Below, one piece after another: positions 33,918 to 41,768 of a DNA stretch of 49,338 nt. The position numbers were made by a program, and so were the translations under genes. Every line of letters starts with the position of its first letter. Positions within the stretch are counted from its first letter, which is position 1. A model generated the notes under the pieces. It saw only the letters and a program-made list of their open reading frames with translations. It ran no database searches and had not been told where the DNA came from. This stretch comes from Actinomadura fibrosa (GTDB lineage: Bacteria > Actinomycetota > Actinomycetes > Streptosporangiales > Streptosporangiaceae): assembly GCF_900659615.1 (NCBI RefSeq), contig NZ_CAACUY010000051.1:1-49338 (forward strand), given 5' to 3'.

Positions 33918-35062
33918 AGATCACATTCATGCTGCTGGACGCCTTCACGATCGACGGCACCGTCCGCGGCACGTTCACCCTCGCCGGCGAGCTCGCCCGC
34001 CGCCACGAAGTGGAGATCGTCAGCGTCCTCCGCGAGGCGGACGCGCCCGCCCTGCCGCTGTCCCCCCGCGTCCGGCTGCGCTCCCTCGTCGACCTCCGCA
34101 CCGGCCCCCGCTGGCCGTTCGGCGACCGCGCCGCGCGCCTGATGAAGGAGCCGAGCAGGCTCGTCCACCCCCAAGAACGCTGCTACGAGTACTTCTCCGC
34201 CCTCACCGACGAACGGCTTCTGCGCGCCCTCCGCCGCCTCCGGACCGACGTCCTCATCACCACACGTGCGGGCCTCAACCTGGCCGCCGCCCAGCACGCC
34301 CCCCGCCGGACCATCCGGATCGCCCAGGAACACCTGCAACTGCGCGTCCACGAATCCGGCATCCTCGCGGAGATCGAACGCTGGTACCCGACCCTCGACG
34401 CCGTCACCACCCTCACGGTCGCCGACCGCGCCGAGTACATGCGCCTGCTCCCGGACGGCTCCTGCCCCGTCCTCACGATCGGCAACGGCCTGCCCGACCG
34501 CCTCTATCCGCACTCCCGCCAGGAGAACCGGATCGTGATGGCCGCCGGCCGGCTCGTCTGGACCAAGGGCTACGACCTCCTGATCGACGCGTTCGCCGAG
34601 GTCGCGGGCAAGCACCCCGACTGGCGCCTGCGGATCTACGGCCAGGGCCCCCGCCGCGACGCCCTCCTGGCCCGCGTGACCCGCCTCGGCCTCTACAACA
34701 ACGTCCTCATCATGGACTCCACGGACGACGTCGAGGGCGAGATGGCCAAGGCGTCGATCCTCGCCGTCCCGTCCCGCGGCGAGGGCTTCGGCATGACGAT
34801 CATCGAGGCGTTCGCCTGCGGCCTCCCCGTCGTCGCCTTCGACTGCCCGCACGGCCCCCGCGAGATCATCACCGACGGCCACGACGGCCTCCTCGTCCCA
34901 CCCGAGAACCCCGCCGCCCTCGCCGAGACCCTGATCCGCCTCATCGACGACGAAGAACTCCGCCACCGCATGGCGACCAACGCCCGCACCACCGCAAAGA
35001 ACCACCGAATCCCTGAAATAGCCGACCACTGGGAAAACCTACTAACCACCCTCCACCCCTAA
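33914..35062 (+). CDS. GT4 family glycosyltransferase
   Basis: The 382-residue GT-B enzyme has FTLAGELARRHEV at the N-terminus, RIAQEHLQLR, MAAGRLVWTKGYDLLIDAF and the EX7E donor loop GEGFGMTIIEAFACGLP (E290, E298). FDCPHGPREII follows, a signature of the GT4 group found with teichoic-acid genes. The start ATG has GGAG 5 nt before it and overlaps the preceding stop. The final 30 or so codons (about 34970 onward) become A-rich, unlike the rest of the gene, just before the accessory region begins. It likely adds a sugar to the same polymer. Confidence 0.92.
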   Translation: MKITFMLLDAFTIDGTVRGTFTLAGELARRHEVEIVSVLREADAPALPLSPRVRLRSLVDLRTGPRWPFGDRAARLMKEPSRLVHPQERCYEYFSALTDERLLRALRRLRTDVLITTRAGLNLAAAQHAPRRTIRIAQEHLQLRVHESGILAEIERWYPTLDAVTTLTVADRAEYMRLLPDGSCPVLTIGNGLPDRLYPHSRQENRIVMAAGRLVWTKGYDLLIDAFAEVAGKHPDWRLRIYGQGPRRDALLARVTRLGLYNNVLIMDSTDDVEGEMAKASILAVPSRGEGFGMTIIEAFACGLPVVAFDCPHGPREIITDGHDGLLVPPENPAALAETLIRLIDDEELRHRMATNARTTAKNHRIPEIADHWENLLTTLHP

Positions 35063-35160
35063 CCCGCAAGCACGCCCCAGCCACCACATCCAGCCACCCA
35101 ACCACCACCCCACCGCAAAGCACACCCTCCCCAGCCGCCTCCACCAACACAGCGCCCGGA

Positions 35161-35319
35161 CGGGAACCCACCCGCGTCCACGTCGCGAACGGCGAGGTCG
35201 GGATCGGAGTCCTCAAGGACGAGGGACTCGTCGAGACGGCACCCGGCCGCGGGCTCTGCCCCGCACGCCCGGCCGCAGCGGCCCGGATGTCGGAGGTGGA
35301 GGCTACCGTTCAGGCATGA
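35161..35319 (+). pseudogene. GntR-type winged-HTH fragment
   Basis: An open frame without its own N-terminus reads VANGEVGIGVLKDEGLVETAPGRG in outline. The GVLKDEGLVETAPGRG part is the wing-end signature of GntR regulators (commonly ALxxLxxEGLVExxxGRGTFV). The preceding recognition-helix part is degenerate, the usual N-terminal helices are missing, and the frame stops at 35319 with no effector domain. I read it as a decayed gntR remnant. Chance similarity is possible given its length. Confidence 0.45.
35304..35315 (+). promoter_or_regulatory. Leaderless-type -10 box before the 53-residue ORF
   Basis: TACCGT is followed by 6 nt and then ATG 35316, the spacing seen before fbiA and fbiC. This supports, but does not prove, expression of the short ORF. 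Confidence 0.35.
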
Positions 35320-35477
35320 TCGTCCGTCCGACGGAGAACTGGCGTCAGCACGGCCATCTGCCCGACTCGTTCCTGCGGCGGGTCGACCAGGCGCTTCACG
35401 CCTTCGAGTCCGAGCTGGGCACCCTGGACGCCGGGTCCGACCAGGCCGCCCCGTCGAGCACATGGTCGTCGCACTGA
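35316..35477 (+). CDS. Small ORF, 53 residues, unknown
   Basis: The predicted peptide starts MIVRPTENWRQHGHLPDSFLRRVD and ends in a Ser/Asp-rich tail. The middle (FLRRVDQALHAFESELGTLD) could be an amphipathic helix. It may be a complete small protein or the 5' remnant of a longer gene lost at the island junction. Its start overlaps the stop of the HTH fragment (GCATGA). No homologous family comes to mind. The properly placed -10-like box and sensible codon use argue for it; short length and location beside a decayed gene argue against. Confidence 0.35.
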   Translation: MIVRPTENWRQHGHLPDSFLRRVDQALHAFESELGTLDAGSDQAAPSSTWSSH

Positions 35478-35536
35478 ATCAAGTCTCTACGCGCGGCGCA
35501 TGAACGAGGAATCGTGATCAGGTTCTGGGCTCTGTT

Positions 35537-36355
35537 TCAGCTCGGCGGAGCGGAGGCGCGTCGGTGTGCCGCCCAGCTCTGTGCTGACGCCGCGTGTTCC
35601 TGGGCCCAGACCTCGTTGTTGGTGGCGAGGTTGGCTCGCCATTTGTCGGCGAAGGCGCGGGCGAACAGGTCGATGGTGACGGAGGCGGTGGACGTCCAGG
35701 CGGGGAACCGCGAGACCCAGTGTTCCGCTGCGGCCGGGGTGTGACCGGCTTGCAGAAGCCATGGGATGAGCAGCGCCATCTCAAGGAACGCGGCGCCGCG
35801 TCCGGCGAACGTCCAGTCCACCACGTAGGCGGTGCCGTCGTCACCGAGCAGGACGTTGGCGGGGTTGAGGTCGGCGTGCAGCAGTGTGCTGCCGGCCAGT
35901 GGGGTCATGTCGCCCATCGATTCCCAGCGGCGTTCGACCCGCTTGCGTTCCAGCACCCCGGGAAGCGGGTGTGCCTGCAAGCCCTCGATGATCTTCGCGA
36001 CGATGTCCAGGTCAGGTGAGCCTGGAGCGTAGTCGGCGTGCCGGGCCTGGACGTGTTCGAAGGCGAGGAGGAGCCACCCGCCCGCCTCCACGGTCCAATG
36101 GAGGCGAGGGGCGTACTCGGTGACGTGGGGGTTGATCGCGGCTTCCCAGCGCAGCGACCGGACTTCCGGACCATCGGTGTCCGGCACGGTCCTGCGGGCG
36201 GCCTTGACGAACAATCGACCGTCCGTGGTGTGGATGGTCGCGGCGATGTCGGCGTGGTTGCCGGCGGGCGCGGGCTCGACCCGGTGGACGGGGCCGGTGC
36301 GCGCCGTGACCGCGTCGAGCACTTCGGCCGGCAGGTCGGGCCAGTGACTGCGCAT
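35537..36355 (-). CDS. APH-fold phosphotransferase
   Basis: The 272-residue kinase-like protein is of the aminoglycoside/choline phosphotransferase superfamily. Visible motifs are the nucleotide-binding lysine in RLFVKAARR (K51), the catalytic loop LLHADLNPANVLL (H160, D162, N167) and the metal-binding VVDWTFAGRG (D180). All key residues are present, so it is probably active. Such genes in actinomycetes phosphorylate small molecules or act inside specialised-metabolite or RiPP clusters; drug resistance cannot be concluded. ATG 36355 follows the GRDP-like gene by 20 bp on the same strand, so the two form an operon transcribed leftward from the divergent promoter region. Confidence 0.85.
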   Translation of the reverse strand: MRSHWPDLPAEVLDAVTARTGPVHRVEPAPAGNHADIAATIHTTDGRLFVKAARRTVPDTDGPEVRSLRWEAAINPHVTEYAPRLHWTVEAGGWLLLAFEHVQARHADYAPGSPDLDIVAKIIEGLQAHPLPGVLERKRVERRWESMGDMTPLAGSTLLHADLNPANVLLGDDGTAYVVDWTFAGRGAAFLEMALLIPWLLQAGHTPAAAEHWVSRFPAWTSTASVTIDLFARAFADKWRANLATNNEVWAQEHAASAQSWAAHRRASAPPS

Positions 36356-36375
36356 GAATCAATCCCGTGGTGGTG

Positions 36376-36849
36376 TCAGACGTTCATCGGCGGCTGCGCG
36401 CAGTTCTCCGGACAGCAGGACTCGCCGTCCATCCACCATTCCAGATCGACGCGGTACCCGGTGGCGCGCATCGCCGCCAGGCCGCGTTCGGACGCCCGCC
36501 CGGACCGGATGTCCTCGTCCATGATCGGCAGATGGTGCATGAACCGGCCCGCGACCATGTCGCAGACGGCCGCGAAGGTACGGGTGCGCATCATGGAGCG
36601 GTGCCAGATCTTGTCGACGGCGGGCGAGGGCGCGAACTTCACCCAGGCGCGGGCGTCGCCGCCGACTTCGGCCATGGTGTCGCCCCACGCCTTCATGAAG
36701 ATCAGGAACTGTTCGACGCCGCGCTCGGCGTAGGGGCGGGTGACCTTGTCGAAGGTCACCACGTCGTCCACCATCTGGTCGAACAGTTCGGGTGTGACGA
36801 GGCCGTGTGGATCTCTGGTCGCGACGGCCAGGTCGGGAACGAGGGGCAT
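36376..36849 (-). CDS. GRDP/DUF1399-like small protein
   Basis: The 157-residue protein starts at ATG 36849, which has GGAGG 5 nt upstream. The segment PSPAVDKIWHRSMMRTRTF...CDMVAGRFMHHLP (D79, W82, H83, C96, H105, H106, P108) resembles the D-x2-WH...C...G-x2-HH-P pattern of glycine-rich-domain (DUF1399) proteins, which suggests a metal-binding His/Cys site. The C-terminus ends in SCCPENCAQPP, with three clustered cysteines (C145, C146, C150). I assign the family by pattern memory only. It precedes the APH-fold kinase gene by 20 bp and is divergent from the XRE/TPR regulator. Confidence 0.6.
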   Translation of the reverse strand: MPLVPDLAVATRDPHGLVTPELFDQMVDDVVTFDKVTRPYAERGVEQFLIFMKAWGDTMAEVGGDARAWVKFAPSPAVDKIWHRSMMRTRTFAAVCDMVAGRFMHHLPIMDEDIRSGRASERGLAAMRATGYRVDLEWWMDGESCCPENCAQPPMNV

Positions 36850-36923
36850 GTGCACCTCCAGCGCACGTTGTGGTTGGTTCGCTGAGTGCCTCCAGCCAAA
36901 CTCGGCCAAGCGGACGTGGGGAG

Positions 36924-36969
36924 GTGTGAACGAGTGCGCTGTGTTGTATCGGCTTCACACAGGGTGTGA
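36924..36969. promoter_or_regulatory. Clustered GTGTGA/TCACAC half-sites in divergent promoter
   Basis: GTGTGAA at 36924-36930, TTCACAC at 36954-36960 and GTGTGAG at 36964-36970 lie between the two divergent arms. The last two form a compact inverted repeat, TCACAC-AGG-GTGTGA (36955-36969). This looks like the operator of a dimeric regulator, most simply the adjacent XRE/TPR protein. Confidence 0.55.
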
Positions 36970-37011
36970 GGGAAGTGGTGAAGAAGCCCGCTCAGGACGC
37001 TGACGCACTCC

Positions 37012-37017
37012 TACACT
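37012..37017 (+). promoter_or_regulatory. -10-like TACACT upstream of XRE/TPR gene
   Basis: TACACT lies 29 nt before GTG 37047 without a convincing -35, which would fit regulated transcription; the gene has a strong AAGGAGG ribosome site. Confidence 0.4.
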
Positions 37018-37046
37018 GCGACTGACTCCCAGCAAGGAGGTTTGTC

Positions 37047-38375
37047 GTGGCTGCGGCGAACATGCTGCTCGACGCCTTGCTCGACGAAGTCGGCATGTCG
37101 TATGCGGGCCTGGCCAGCCGGTTGAACCTCGGTCGCGACACCCGCTACGACCATGCGTCGGTCCGGCGGTGGATCCGCGACGGCGCGATCCCCCGCGGCG
37201 AGGGACCCCAACTGATCTGCCGTGTGCTCGGAACCGCGCTCGGTCGTCCCGTCACGCTCGCCGACATCGGCATGGACCGGGCTCGATCCGGCGACCTGAC
37301 CGACGTGCCCTTGCGCACCGCGATCGAGCAGGTCGCCGCGCTCTGGCGGGGCGACCACAAGAAGACCGAGGCCGTCGAACGGACCCGGATGCCGACGGGA
37401 TACGCCGCGGTCGCGCCGATCTTCGCCTGGGAGAACCCGCCCGATGACATCGACGTATCCCACCGTGGACCGCTCGCGGTCGGCGCCGGCGACGTCGCGC
37501 GGGTGCGCGCCGCTCGCGACCGATATGAGCAGATGTACCGACGCGTCGGCGGCGTTCCCGTACGGCCCCGCATCGTCGCCTACCTCAACACCCATATCGG
37601 CCCGCTCGTTCGCGGCGGGTACGACGACCGCACCGGCCGCGAACTTCTCCGAGCCACCGGCGGCTTGGTCGCCCTCGCAGGGGTCTCTGCCTACGACACA
37701 GATCAGCAGGCGCTGGCCCAGCGGTACCTTCTGTACGCGCTACGAATGGCGAAAGCCTCCGGCCACCGCGGATTCGGCGGCTACTGTCTCGCCTTGCTGG
37801 CCAACCAGGCGATGTACCGAGGGGACTTCCGACGCGTCCTGCAGTACGCACAGACCGGTCTGCGCGGCGCTCATGGGCGTCTCTCACCGGCTCTGACGGT
37901 GGACCTGCATACGTTGCAGGCCAAGGCATACGTCCGCATCGGAGATACGCGCAGCAGTCACAGGCACATGACGGCAGCCGAACGGATCGAGATCCTGCCG
38001 GAGAATGAGCCACCCGAAACCGGATATGTGCAGCCGGGCCTTCTAGAGACGCAGCATGCGGACGTGCTGCGGCGGCTCGGCGATCTGACCGCCGCGCAGA
38101 CCTACGCCGAGGAAGCCGTCCGCACCTCCGCGAAAACGCATCTGCGCGGTCAGGCTCACCGGTTGGCGACGCTCGCTCAAGTGCTGGGGGAACGCGGCGA
38201 TGCCGAGGCGGCTGTGGCGAAGGGGCACCAGATGCTGGACTGCGCCGAGGGAATGGAGTCGGGTCGCATTCACGACCGCGTCGCGGGGCTGTCTCGTGCG
38301 CTTGCGGCTTTCGACTGCCCGGGGGTGCGCGACTTCCGTGAACGCGCCGCTCTCGTAGCGCAGCGCGACCAGTAG
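37047..38375 (+). CDS. XRE-like regulator with TPR-type C-terminus
   Basis: The 442-residue protein has an N-terminal helix-turn-helix-like segment (about residues 10-50, MSYAGLASRLNLGRD...ASVRRWIRDGAIPR). A linker follows, then a long alpha-helical region of TPR-like pairs (LAQRYLLYALRMAK, FGGYCLALLANQAMYRGDFRRVLQYAQTGL, ADVLRRLGDLTAAQTYAEEAVR, GQAHRLATLAQVLGERGDAEAAV). This is a common actinomycete regulator layout in which the helical repeats sense a peptide or small ligand. GTG 37047 follows AAGGAGG by 6 nt. It heads the rightward arm (regulator, Nudix, methyltransferase) and probably binds the TCACAC/GTGTGA sites upstream. Confidence 0.82.
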   Translation: MAAANMLLDALLDEVGMSYAGLASRLNLGRDTRYDHASVRRWIRDGAIPRGEGPQLICRVLGTALGRPVTLADIGMDRARSGDLTDVPLRTAIEQVAALWRGDHKKTEAVERTRMPTGYAAVAPIFAWENPPDDIDVSHRGPLAVGAGDVARVRAARDRYEQMYRRVGGVPVRPRIVAYLNTHIGPLVRGGYDDRTGRELLRATGGLVALAGVSAYDTDQQALAQRYLLYALRMAKASGHRGFGGYCLALLANQAMYRGDFRRVLQYAQTGLRGAHGRLSPALTVDLHTLQAKAYVRIGDTRSSHRHMTAAERIEILPENEPPETGYVQPGLLETQHADVLRRLGDLTAAQTYAEEAVRTSAKTHLRGQAHRLATLAQVLGERGDAEAAVAKGHQMLDCAEGMESGRIHDRVAGLSRALAAFDCPGVRDFRERAALVAQRDQ

Positions 38376-38416
38376 CGTGACGGCTGAGCCGCGCCACCGA
38401 CCAAGGGAGTTCGTCC

Positions 38417-38944
38417 GTGCGCTGGACCGTCCATTCGGAGAAGCCGCTCTTCACCGACCCCTGGCTCGACATCCGCATCGCCGACGTGGAGATCACCGGT
38501 GGGCGGCATCTGGAGCATCGCATCATCCGGTCCCGAACCGGGGGCGCCGGCGCGATCGTGGTGGACGAACGGCGTCGTGTGCTCTTGGAGTGGAGACACC
38601 GCTTCATCACCGATGCGTGGGCCTGGGAGATCCCCATAGGAGGTATCCGCGACGGGGAGGAACCTGCCGCCGCTGCCGCCCGCGAGGTTGAGGAGGAGAC
38701 CGGATGGCGGCCAGGGCCGATGCGTCCTCTCACCGTCGTCCACCCGACCCCGGGGATATCCGACACTCAGCACCACATCTTCTGGGCGGACGGCGCCACT
38801 CACATCGGACCGCCTACCGAGGACTGGGAAGCCGAGCGGATCGAATGGGTGCCCCTGACCGATATCCGAGGCCTGGTCGAAGCCGGAAAGATCGTTAGCG
38901 GAACCAGCATGGCCGCCCTCCTCCTCGCAGCTTGCGATGGCTGA
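38417..38944 (+). CDS. Nudix hydrolase (ADP-ribose pyrophosphatase-like)
   Basis: The 175-residue hydrolase has the full Nudix box from G75 to W97 (G-x5-E81-x7-R89-E-V-x-E93-E94-x-G96-W). Upstream is the SRTGGAGAIVVDERRRVLLEWRHR entry typical of NDP-sugar/ADP-ribose-type Nudix proteins. GTG 38417 has GGGAG about 8 nt before it. It follows the regulator by 41 bp and precedes the methyltransferase gene by 38 bp, so all three are likely one transcript. The substrate cannot be deduced; ADP-ribose, nucleotide sugars or capped metabolites are possible. Confidence 0.92.
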   Translation: MRWTVHSEKPLFTDPWLDIRIADVEITGGRHLEHRIIRSRTGGAGAIVVDERRRVLLEWRHRFITDAWAWEIPIGGIRDGEEPAAAAAREVEEETGWRPGPMRPLTVVHPTPGISDTQHHIFWADGATHIGPPTEDWEAERIEWVPLTDIRGLVEAGKIVSGTSMAALLLAACDG

Positions 38945-38982
38945 CAGCACCTCCTCTCTTGGACGAAAAGGGCGACGGCGTC

Positions 38983-40092
38983 GTGGGGCGGGTTGAGGGG
39001 TTGGTTGAGCGGCTTGCGGGTGGCGGGTGGTTGACGCAGGAGTCCGTCAAGGCTGCGTTGCGCGACGTTCCCCGGCATCTGTTCGCGCCGGTGGTGGCTT
39101 GGACCGGGGACGGGGATCAGGTGAGCTTGCAGGACGATCCCGAGGGGTGGCTCGACCTGGTCTATGGCGATGACGCGATCATCACTCAGCTTGATGATGG
39201 CGCGACTGATCTCGCGAGCGGTGAGGGGCGGTTCACCTCGTCGCTGTCCGCGCCGAGCACCGTCGTGTCCTTGCTGGAGTTGCTGGACGTCGAGCCGGGG
39301 CATCGCGTGTTGGACGTGGGCACCGGTACCGGCTGGACGGCCGCGCTGCTGTCGCATTTGGTCGGCTCAGCGAACGTCACCAGCGTGGAGGTCGATCATG
39401 CGGTGTCGGAGTGGGCTGCCGCGAACCTCAAGCGGACGGGGCACGCGCCGCGGCTGGTCGTGGCGGACGGTGCTCATGGTTGGGCGTCCGGAGTGCCCTT
39501 CGACCGTGTGCACGCCACATGTGCGGTCGCCCGCGTCCCGTACGCGTGGGTGGAGCAGACCCGTCCTGGCGGCGTGATCGTGACGCCGTATGCGCCGGGG
39601 TTCGGGTCGACCCATGATCTGCGGCTCGTCGTGCTGCCGGACGGTACCGCCGTTGGCCGGTTCACCGGTTATGCCTCGTACATGATGATGCGGGCGCAGC
39701 GTCACCCCGAGTGGGACGCCTCCGACCGGCATGGGGAGTGTTCTGTCACCGACGTCGACCCTCGGACTATTGGTTACGCGCCTGCGGGTGCTGACCTCGC
39801 TATGGGGGCCATGCTGCCGGGGGTGTGCGCCGGGGGTACGCGGGAGGGAGACGGCTACACGCTGCATCTGTGGGACGCGGATGCGTGGGCCACCGCTCAT
39901 TATGAGCCGGGCCGCGACTTGTTCGAGGTCGAGCAGGGTGGAGGGCGGCGCCTGTGGGATCTGGTGGTGTCGGCCTACTTCGACTGGGTCAGGCGTCGGA
40001 GTCCTGGGCGGGAGCGGTTCGGGCTGACTGTGTCGGCTGGTGGTGATCGGGTTTGGCTCGATCGCCCTGGTGATCGCTGCGGCGGTTACTAG
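38983..40092 (+). CDS. Protein-L-isoaspartate O-methyltransferase-like enzyme
   Basis: This 369-residue SAM enzyme has VLDVGTGTGWTAALL (SAM motif I, from about residue 109), TSVEVDHAVSEWAAANLKRTG and GWASGVPFDRVHATCAVARVP. This is the PCMT-family layout. The C-terminal extension ending RFGLTVSAGGDRVWLDRPG is shared with actinobacterial PCMT homologs, some of which modify RiPP precursors to form isoaspartate or aspartimide. GTG 38983 has AAAGGG at a slightly long distance; TTG 38959 is an alternative. Codons are visibly less GC-rich than in flanking envelope genes. The stop shares CTAG with the opposing gene's stop (4-bp overlap). No lanthipeptide synthetase or ATP-grasp ligase is present nearby. 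Confidence 0.87.
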   Translation: MGRVEGLVERLAGGGWLTQESVKAALRDVPRHLFAPVVAWTGDGDQVSLQDDPEGWLDLVYGDDAIITQLDDGATDLASGEGRFTSSLSAPSTVVSLLELLDVEPGHRVLDVGTGTGWTAALLSHLVGSANVTSVEVDHAVSEWAAANLKRTGHAPRLVVADGAHGWASGVPFDRVHATCAVARVPYAWVEQTRPGGVIVTPYAPGFGSTHDLRLVVLPDGTAVGRFTGYASYMMMRAQRHPEWDASDRHGECSVTDVDPRTIGYAPAGADLAMGAMLPGVCAGGTREGDGYTLHLWDADAWATAHYEPGRDLFEVEQGGGRRLWDLVVSAYFDWVRRRSPGRERFGLTVSAGGDRVWLDRPGDRCGGY

Positions 40093-41756
40093 TCGCCGTC
40101 TCGTCCGGCGCCTTTTCCGGCCTTGCTCTTCTCTTCGCCGACGGGCTCGTCGACGCGTTCGTCGTCAGCAGGTTCGTCGGCGGTGGGTTGGTCGGCGGCG
40201 TCGGTAGCGGACTCGGCCGGGGATTCCACGGTGGCGGGCTCTTCGGGGGCGGGTGCTGGAGGGGCGGCGGGCTCGGACGTCGTCGTCGCCTCGGTGGGCG
40301 TCTTGCGGGGTGGGGGGAGTAGGGCCAGGCCCAGGGCTACGCAGGCGAACGGGACTGCCGGGAGGACGTAGCGGTAGTCGAAGTCGGCCGTCGCGGCGGG
40401 GATCACGAGGAGGGCCAGGCTCATTCCCCAGGGCAGGAGGGCGCCGGTGCCCCAGTGGCGGACGGGGCCCAGCGCGCGCCAGCGGCCCTGGGAGCGGACG
40501 TGCGGGAGCGCGGCGACGAGGCCGGCGAGCAGCAGGATGCCGAGGAACGTGCCCGGCATGACCATGTTGTGCTGGTAGGTGAGCACCGTCCCGGCCCAGG
40601 GGCGGACGACTCGCGTCTCTCCGCCGCCGGGGGCGTACTGGTTCGCGAGGAGGGCCTGGTCGTCGTCCCAGGCTTCGCCGCGGGGGAACTCGTATTGCAG
40701 CCAGGTCCAGGGGGTGGGGTAGGGCTTGCGTTCCCACTCGAACGAGCGGAGGGTGTCGCGGACGACGACGCGCGCGTAGTCGCCGGGCTGCGCGAGGATC
40801 GCCTCCTTGGCGAAGTCGCCGGCCATCTTGTCCGCCTTGGGGCCGGTGATCCAGCCGGGGATGTCGCGGAACGGGGAGTCCTTCGTCCACATGACGCCGA
40901 ACGCGGGCGACATCCGCGGGTCGGTGTTGTGGGGGCACATGACCCGCAGTTCGGGTTCCGGCTTGATGACGGAGCAGTCGGCGAAGTCGGCGGTGCGTCC
41001 GTAGAGCCAGATGCTGTTGGCCTTGGCGAGCTTGTACTCGCCGTACTCGGCGTGGAACCAGCTCATGTAGCCGACGATCGGCAGGACGAAGGTGGCGGTC
41101 GCGACGGCGCAGGCGCGCCAGCCGGCGCGGCGCAGCAGCATCGCGACGAGGATCACCGCGATCAGCGGGAGGCCCGCGGAGCGGGTCAGGGCGGCGCACG
41201 CGGCGAGGAGTCCGGCGAGGCCGCCGAGCCACCAGGTGAGGCGCCGCCGCCACAGCGCCGCCGTCACCGAGGCGAGCAGGAGGAACTCGAAGAACGAGTC
41301 GGACATGAGCATGTGCTCAAGGGCGACCTGGTGGACGGGCAGCAGCACCGGGAGGGTCAGCGGTGTCGCGACGAGGGCGGGGGCCCAGGCGCGCCAGGCC
41401 CAGCGTCCGGCCTCGCCGCCGGGGCCGAGGGGCCAGGCCGCGCGGGCCGCGCGGTACACGAGGACGTAGACGAGCACGCCGGTCAGGACGCCGAGCGCGT
41501 GCTGGACGCTCACCATGACGGTGAAGCTGTGGAACGGTTTGATCAGCCAGAGCAGGAAGGGGTAGCCGCTCGGCCGTGTCTCCCCCGGCTTCAGCTCGAT
41601 CGCGGCCCGCAGGTAGCCCGGCGAGTCGCCGAACCACAGCGGGGCCGGGTAGCCCCGGACGGCCGCGTACCGTATCCAGATCGCCACTGCGAGTACACAG
41701 GCGAAGGGTGTCTGGGCCAGGGCGGAGCGGCCCGCCCGGCCGACTGTCTCGCGCAC
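40089..41756 (-). CDS. Polytopic GT-C-like membrane protein with acidic/Pro tail
   Basis: The 555-residue protein has about ten transmembrane segments and a first outside loop containing LWFGDSPGYLRAA, where the Asp matches the catalytic acidic residue of GT39/GT-C enzymes. LLPVHQVALEHMLMSDSFFEFLL and DFDYRYVLPAVPFACVAL are other family-like segments. The last 75 residues are a disordered Ala/Pro/Glu/Asp tail. GTG 41756 is preferred: TAGGCT (41763-41768 on this strand) lies 6 nt upstream, while a TTG at 41762 would lie within that spacer. It converges on the methyltransferase gene. It likely transfers a polyprenyl-linked sugar at the outer face. Confidence 0.8.
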   Translation of the reverse strand: MRETVGRAGRSALAQTPFACVLAVAIWIRYAAVRGYPAPLWFGDSPGYLRAAIELKPGETRPSGYPFLLWLIKPFHSFTVMVSVQHALGVLTGVLVYVLVYRAARAAWPLGPGGEAGRWAWRAWAPALVATPLTLPVLLPVHQVALEHMLMSDSFFEFLLLASVTAALWRRRLTWWLGGLAGLLAACAALTRSAGLPLIAVILVAMLLRRAGWRACAVATATFVLPIVGYMSWFHAEYGEYKLAKANSIWLYGRTADFADCSVIKPEPELRVMCPHNTDPRMSPAFGVMWTKDSPFRDIPGWITGPKADKMAGDFAKEAILAQPGDYARVVVRDTLRSFEWERKPYPTPWTWLQYEFPRGEAWDDDQALLANQYAPGGGETRVVRPWAGTVLTYQHNMVMPGTFLGILLLAGLVAALPHVRSQGRWRALGPVRHWGTGALLPWGMSLALLVIPAATADFDYRYVLPAVPFACVALGLALLPPPRKTPTEATTTSEPAAPPAPAPEEPATVESPAESATDAADQPTADEPADDERVDEPVGEEKSKAGKGAGRDGD

Positions 41757-41768
41757 CCGCAAAGCCTA
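41757..41768 (-). promoter_or_regulatory. Leaderless-type -10 box for the GT-C-like gene
   Basis: On the minus strand TAGGCT is followed by TTGCGG and then GTG 41756. The hexamer and 6-nt spacing are identical to those before fbiA. Confidence 0.55.

Larger units (their letters stand above)
35063..35536. other. Junction region between envelope locus and accessory island
   Basis: This 474-bp stretch begins with a C/A-rich, low-complexity segment (35075-35150). It then holds the HTH fragment (35161-35319) and a 53-codon ORF (35316-35477), and ends with about 60 bp in which I see nothing. No transposase, tRNA or direct repeat is apparent. Confidence 0.6.

Noticed and set aside
35537..36355. Aminoglycoside resistance gene
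   Set aside because: The APH fold is intact, but no residues specific to a drug-modifying enzyme can be recognised and the neighbours are not resistance genes.
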